A stretch of DNA of 64,000 bases from Moraxellaceae bacterium (GTDB lineage Bacteria; Pseudomonadota; Gammaproteobacteria; Pseudomonadales; Moraxellaceae), in the NCBI GenBank assembly GCA_030646295.1, contig JAUSND010000003.1:310001-374000 (forward strand), written 5' to 3'. Below the pieces are notes generated by a model. It was not told where the DNA came from and searched no databases. It saw only the letters and a list, made by a program, of their open reading frames with translations. The position numbers and the translations under genes are program-made. Numbering within the stretch: position 1 is the first letter of the stretch; every line of letters begins with the position of its first letter. Below are positions 60,417 through 64,000 of this stretch, in pieces.

Positions 60417-60803
60417 ATGACAACGTATACCATCGTCAAGCACATTCACATGACTGCCGCGTTGGCGAGTGGCGCTTTTTTCCTGCTCCGAGGCCTCTGG
60501 ATGATGCAGGAGTCATCGTTTTTCAATGCCAGGATAGTCAGGGTTTTGCCACATGTAATTGATACCGTGCTTCTGGTTTCTGCGCTGGTACTGATTGGGC
60601 TGATGGGGTCTTTCCCGACGTTTGTGCAGGTCAAGATTGGTGCCCTGTTTGTTTACATCGCCCTTGGCATGATGGCTTTCCGGTTCATGAAAGGGTGGGG
60701 CGCCCGGGTTTTCATGTTTTTTCTGGCTCTATCCGTCTATGCCTTTATTCTCAGTGTTGCCATTACCAAGCACCCGCAGGGCTTTTTATCAGCTGTTCTG
60801 TGA
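60417..60803 (+). CDS. SirB2-family membrane protein
   Basis: The 128-aa protein has four hydrophobic helices. It shows the SirB2 pattern TIVKHIHMTAALASGAFFLLRGLWMM, then LPHVIDTVLLVSALVL with a His conserved in the family. The family was once called an invasion gene regulator; its real role is unknown, and the histidines suggest a redox or metal function. CCGGAG lies 8 bases before ATG 60417. Confidence 0.88.
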   Translation: MTTYTIVKHIHMTAALASGAFFLLRGLWMMQESSFFNARIVRVLPHVIDTVLLVSALVLIGLMGSFPTFVQVKIGALFVYIALGMMAFRFMKGWGARVFMFFLALSVYAFILSVAITKHPQGFLSAVL

Positions 60804-60928
60804 ACGAATTGACGTACTTTTCAGTCATAGTGTTGTTGCCGCGTAAATCAGGGTTCCGTTCCCCGGTGCCTTTTGTTACAAAGGGCGCCTACGGGTTTTT
60901 TGCCCTGTTTCGAGTAAGGAGAGTTCAC

Positions 60929-61597
60929 ATGCGTATTTTGACTGCTTCGGCCCTTATGGCTGTTGTTGCACTGGCTGGCTGCACGACCAACCCCTATACG
61001 GGCGAAAGCCAGGTAAGCAAGGCTGCCATTGGCGCCGGCATTGGTGTTGCTACGGGTGCTGCCATTGGATACTCGACAGGCGACAACAAGAAGGAACGCA
61101 AAGAGGCTGCGCTCAAGGGTGCTGCGATTGGTGGCGTGACCGGTGGTGGTGTTGGTGCCTACATGGACTACCAGGAAAAGAAACTGCGTGATCGTCTGGC
61201 CGGTGTTGGTGTTGGCGTCCAGAAGGACAAGGCCACCGGTGCCATTACCCTGATCATGCCCGGCAATATCACGTTTGCTACTGCACAGAGCAGTGTGCGT
61301 GCAGACTTCTATCCAGTACTGGATGCAGTGGCTGATGTGCTCAAGGAGTACAACAAGACCTCCATCTCTGTTACAGGCCATACGGATAACGTTGGTCGTG
61401 ATGACTACAACATGAATCTGTCGACTGAGCGCGCCCGCTCGGTGTCCCAGTACCTGATCAGTCGTGGCGTCAATGGTGGCCGTTTGTCTGCCACCGGTAT
61501 GGGCAAGTCCATGCCGATTGCTGATAACTCCACTGAAAATGGTCGTTCGCAGAATCGTCGCGTTGAAATCCGTATCAACCCGCCAGCATCGGTGTAA
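60929..61597 (+). CDS. OmpA-family lipoprotein with glycine zipper (YiaD-like)
   Basis: The 222-aa outer-membrane lipoprotein has lipobox VALAGC (Cys18). A glycine-zipper segment follows (AAIGAGIGVATGAAIGYSTG, then AAIGGVTGGGVGAYM). The C-terminal OmpA peptidoglycan-binding domain (about residues 110-220) has VTGHTDNVGRDDYNMNLSTERA and NRRVEIRI. It anchors the outer membrane to the wall. AAGGAG precedes ATG 60929, and a terminator follows. Confidence 0.92.
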   Translation: MRILTASALMAVVALAGCTTNPYTGESQVSKAAIGAGIGVATGAAIGYSTGDNKKERKEAALKGAAIGGVTGGGVGAYMDYQEKKLRDRLAGVGVGVQKDKATGAITLIMPGNITFATAQSSVRADFYPVLDAVADVLKEYNKTSISVTGHTDNVGRDDYNMNLSTERARSVSQYLISRGVNGGRLSATGMGKSMPIADNSTENGRSQNRRVEIRINPPASV

Positions 61598-61612
61598 TCC
61601 GAGCCTGCTGAT

Positions 61613-61641
61613 AAAAAAGCCCGACATTGTCGGGTTTTTTT
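61613..61641 (+). terminator. Terminator of the OmpA-type lipoprotein gene
   Basis: AAAAAAGCCCGAC-ATT-GTCGGGTTTTTTT forms a 13-bp stem with one G-T pair and runs of A and T. It may also stop the converging arginase transcript. Confidence 0.85.
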
Positions 61642-61669
61642 ATGCCAGAAACTTGAAGTGGGCAAAGGT

Positions 61670-62548
61670 TTAGCGTGATTCGATCAGTGCCCGCAGTAAT
61701 TGCGGCAACAGTCGGCGTGTTTGTCCCTGGGGGTCTTTGCGGGGATTGAGCTCGACAATCTCCAGTGCTCTCAGGCGATGCTTGCGCGACTGCTGCCGCA
61801 GTAGTTGCGCCAGTTTTCGTGGTTGCAGCCCATATCGTTCGGGAACACTGACCCCGGGTGCCAGCATGGGGTCCAGGACATCCAGATCAAGACTCACCCC
61901 AAATCCTCCCGGTGCTGCAGAAACATGTCGCCAGGCCTCATTCAGGACAGCGGCCAGTCCGCGTCTACGGATTTCATCGCGGGTATAGAAGCGTACCCCG
62001 AGACGCTTGAGGCGCAAGGGCTCACCTGCTTCAAAGCTGCGTACTCCCAGTACGGCACAAAAGCGTGGGTCAATCACGGGTGAGAAACCGGCAAGGTGAG
62101 TCAGGCGTGCATCGCCTTCGCCCAGTAGTACGGCCAGGGGCATGCCGTGCAGACGTTTGCTGACTGATGACTCCGGCGTGTGGCTATCCAGATGGGCGTC
62201 AATCCACAGCAATCCCAGTGGCTGCTGGCGGCTGGCGACAACGCCACTCCAGGTGCCAATGGCGCAGGAGTGGTCGCCACCAATGACGACCGGGAATACA
62301 CCGCCACGCCGGAGTTGTTGTACCCGATGCTTCAGTCGTTGCACGCTGTCCAGTACGACACTGGCACCCTGCGGGTAGCGTTGCAGGCCTGAGCCACCTT
62401 CCCTGACCACTCCGGCCCATTGCATGTGAAGCGGCAGGCGACGATGCAGTCCCCTGAACTCCTGCTCATAAAAGGCTTGTGGGCCGTGGCGACAGCCCGG
62501 GTGTGCGCCACCAACCGAGAAGGCTGCTCCGAGCAAGGCAAGGCGCAT
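61670..62548 (-). CDS. Arginase-family ureohydrolase
   Basis: The 292-aa product has the binuclear manganese motifs GGDHSCAIG near residue 110, IDAHLDSHTPESS near 136, and SLDLDVLDP near 225, with RLHGMPLAVLLG as in arginases proper. It would hydrolyse arginine to ornithine and urea; agmatinase-type activity is less likely from the HGMP segment. Ornithine is also the substrate of olsB in this window, though the genes are far apart. It lies 23 bases after the carbonic anhydrase gene on the same strand. Confidence 0.88.
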   Translation of the reverse strand: MRLALLGAAFSVGGAHPGCRHGPQAFYEQEFRGLHRRLPLHMQWAGVVREGGSGLQRYPQGASVVLDSVQRLKHRVQQLRRGGVFPVVIGGDHSCAIGTWSGVVASRQQPLGLLWIDAHLDSHTPESSVSKRLHGMPLAVLLGEGDARLTHLAGFSPVIDPRFCAVLGVRSFEAGEPLRLKRLGVRFYTRDEIRRRGLAAVLNEAWRHVSAAPGGFGVSLDLDVLDPMLAPGVSVPERYGLQPRKLAQLLRQQSRKHRLRALEIVELNPRKDPQGQTRRLLPQLLRALIESR

Positions 62549-62571
62549 GGTAACGTCCTTGGGGCGGCCGC

Positions 62572-63216
62572 CTAGCGGCCCAGAAACTCGGACTTTCGGC
62601 GCATGCGGTAAATCGGGGCAAGCTCATCCAGGCCTTTGAAGTTGACGCCCAGATCCTTGAGGATGCCGTCCTTTACACTGTAGATGAAACCGTGAACCGA
62701 GAGGGGTTGTCCGCGCTTCCAGGCATTCTGGACGATTGTGGTATGGCATACATTTGCGACCTGCTCAGCGACATTCAGCTCGCAGAGCGCGTCGAGATGT
62801 TTTTCCTTGGGGAGGTTGTCAAAGTCAGTCTCATACATCCGGTAGATGTCCTTGATATGGCGCAACCAGTTGTCGATCAGGCCGAACTCCCTGTCTTCAA
62901 TGGCCGCCAGGACGCCACCGCAGCCGTAGTGGCCGGTGACCAGAACGTGTTTCACCTTCAGCACTTCGACGGCGTACTGCAATACGGACAGGCAGTTCAT
63001 GTCGGTGTGTATCACCAGATTGGCGACATTGCGGTGCACAAAGACTTCGCCCGGTAGCAGGCCCATGATTTCATTCGCGGGGACTCGCGAGTCGGCGCAG
63101 CCGATCCACAGGAACTGGGGTGTTTGCTGGTGGGCCAGCTTTTCAAAGAATTCCGGGTCTTCTGCCTTGATGCGTTCGGCCCAGGCACGGTTGTTCTGAA
63201 ACAGCTCATCCAGCAT
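62572..63216 (-). CDS. can: Beta-class carbonic anhydrase
   Basis: The 214-aa enzyme interconverts CO2 and bicarbonate. The zinc ligands are Cys40 and the Asp42/Arg pair in [11 protein letters not shown], and His96/Cys99 in GHYGCGG. Length and [12 protein letters not shown] match the E. coli Can type. It forms a short operon with arginase. Bicarbonate is also the substrate of phosphoenolpyruvate carboxylase encoded at 45.9-48.6 kb. Confidence 0.95.
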   Translation of the reverse strand: MLDELFQNNRAWAERIKAEDPEFFEKLAHQQTPQFLWIGCADSRVPANEIMGLLPGEVFVHRNVANLVIHTDMNCLSVLQYAVEVLKVKHVLVTGHYGCGGVLAAIEDREFGLIDNWLRHIKDIYRMYETDFDNLPKEKHLDALCELNVAEQVANVCHTTIVQNAWKRGQPLSVHGFIYSVKDGILKDLGVNFKGLDELAPIYRMRRKSEFLGR

Positions 63217-63395
63217 GCAAACCTCTTCGGTACATCGAGTTGTCGGCAGTTAAAGTATCGCAGCCTAGCTGCCGGGCGTCACGGAAAATTGCCCGCGGCA
63301 GGGGGCTGGCAAGGTGGTCAGGTAACTATGGTATGCTTGTGTGGCTGATCGGTCACGATATTTCCGGCCGTGTTCGTCCAAGATGGAATTCCTTC

Positions 63396-64000
63396 ATGCG
63401 TATTGCTCACAAGACCATTGTGCTCACGGGTGGTGCCTCCGGCATCGGCAGGGAAATCCTGCAGAAACTGCTGACTTTCAAGGGGGTCCGTGTCCTGGTT
63501 GCCGACCTGCAGCCCGATCAGGTGATCAAGTCCCATCAGGTGGAAGCAGTACGTTGTGACACCTCCAGCCAGCAGGAGCTGGACGGGTTGTTTGACCTGG
63601 CTCTGGAGCGTTTTGGCCAGATTGACCTCTTTATTGCCAATGCCGGCTTTGCCTATTATGAAAAGACCGAGCAGGAGGACTGGGGCCGCATGGAGCGCAT
63701 CTATCGCACCAATACCTTTTCTCCGATCTACTGTGCGCACAAGATGGCCCGGCTGAACAAGGGGCGCGAGTTTGGTGTGATGGTCACGGCCAGTTTCATG
63801 GGTATCTACAGTTTGCCCGGTTACTCCCTTTACTCCTCCACCAAGGCCGCACTGGACTCCTGGGCATCTGCCTATCGCCTTGAAAACACTGAAAAACATG
63901 AGAAAGGTCAGCTGTTTATCCTCTATCCGGTAGCCACCCGTACCAATTTTTTCGGTGCTGCCAACAGCGGGGTGCCGGTTCCCTGGCCTACTCAGTTACC
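63396..64000 (+). CDS. Short-chain dehydrogenase/reductase, 3' end outside window
   Basis: 201 codons are visible from ATG 63396 and the frame runs off the right edge. The Rossmann motif TGGASGIG lies near residue 11, NAG near 80, and the catalytic Ser in VTASFMG with YSLYSSTK (Tyr-x3-Lys) near 150. These give an NAD(P)-dependent classical SDR. The substrate cannot be told. Upstream, a 179-base divergent gap separates it from the carbonic anhydrase gene. Confidence 0.9.
   Translation, partial: MRIAHKTIVLTGGASGIGREILQKLLTFKGVRVLVADLQPDQVIKSHQVEAVRCDTSSQQELDGLFDLALERFGQIDLFIANAGFAYYEKTEQEDWGRMERIYRTNTFSPIYCAHKMARLNKGREFGVMVTASFMGIYSLPGYSLYSSTKAALDSWASAYRLENTEKHEKGQLFILYPVATRTNFFGAANSGVPVPWPTQL

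Overview
The window looks like chromosomal DNA of a fairly GC-rich gammaproteobacterium, most likely within or near the Pseudomonadales. The evidence is gene order: nadC, a DUF1631 gene, ampD and ampE sit together as in Pseudomonas, and holD-like, rimI and prfC are ordered as in enterics and pseudomonads. AceE is 887 aa and of the homodimeric gamma type, and a tRNA-Leu(UAG) has an encoded CCA end. I see no rRNA, CRISPR array, transposase, integrase or prophage gene. I cannot name the species from sequence alone.

Layout, 1-14 kb: a TfpZ-like pilin accessory gene, nadC, DUF1631-ampD-ampE-btuF-like, the pyruvate dehydrogenase genes aceE-aceF behind a good sigma-70 promoter, then a minus-strand vitamin B12 unit. 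The B12 unit is a cobalamin riboswitch, a BtuB-like TonB receptor and a PduO-type adenosyltransferase. 14-20 kb, all minus strand: an alkyltransferase-like protein, AmpG, an ABC-2 exporter whose ATPase and permease genes flank a Rieske-like protein without cluster ligands, a response regulator with a degenerate GGDEF domain, and a PanE-like reductase. 20-33 kb: glutathione-dependent formaldehyde detoxification (frmA, fghA), a HugZ-like protein, groES-groEL with both a sigma-32-type promoter and a CIRCE element, a small secreted protein plus rhombosortase, leuA behind a Leu-codon leader, holD-like/rimI, prfC and a TatD hydrolase.

33-46 kb: a thiolase, then an isolated five-gene polysaccharide export set (outer-membrane barrel, Wza-type, tyrosine autokinase, PHP-type phosphatase, TPR protein) with no glycosyltransferase, flippase or polymerase. 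A YchJ protein, an Ala/Pro lipoprotein, a membrane GGNEF protein and a large hybrid sensor kinase follow. 46-64 kb: ppc, a TauE exporter, the ornithine-lipid genes olsB-olsA, an ArsR-metallohydrolase pair divergent from an Old Yellow Enzyme, a CHASE-like GGDEF cyclase, a DUF815 ATPase, a Sel1 protein, a lipoprotein peptidase with a GlpG rhomboid, tRNA-Leu, an OmpA-type lipoprotein, carbonic anhydrase-arginase, and a truncated SDR gene at the right edge.

The most interesting signals are: the exporter operon with a Rieske-fold protein that has lost all cluster ligands, next to the muropeptide permease; the B12 riboswitch with a perfect 13-nt complementarity between aptamer and leader; the orphan polysaccharide export set; the double heat-shock control of groESL; and the leucine leader before leuA. 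All assignments are made by reading motifs and context, with no database search.
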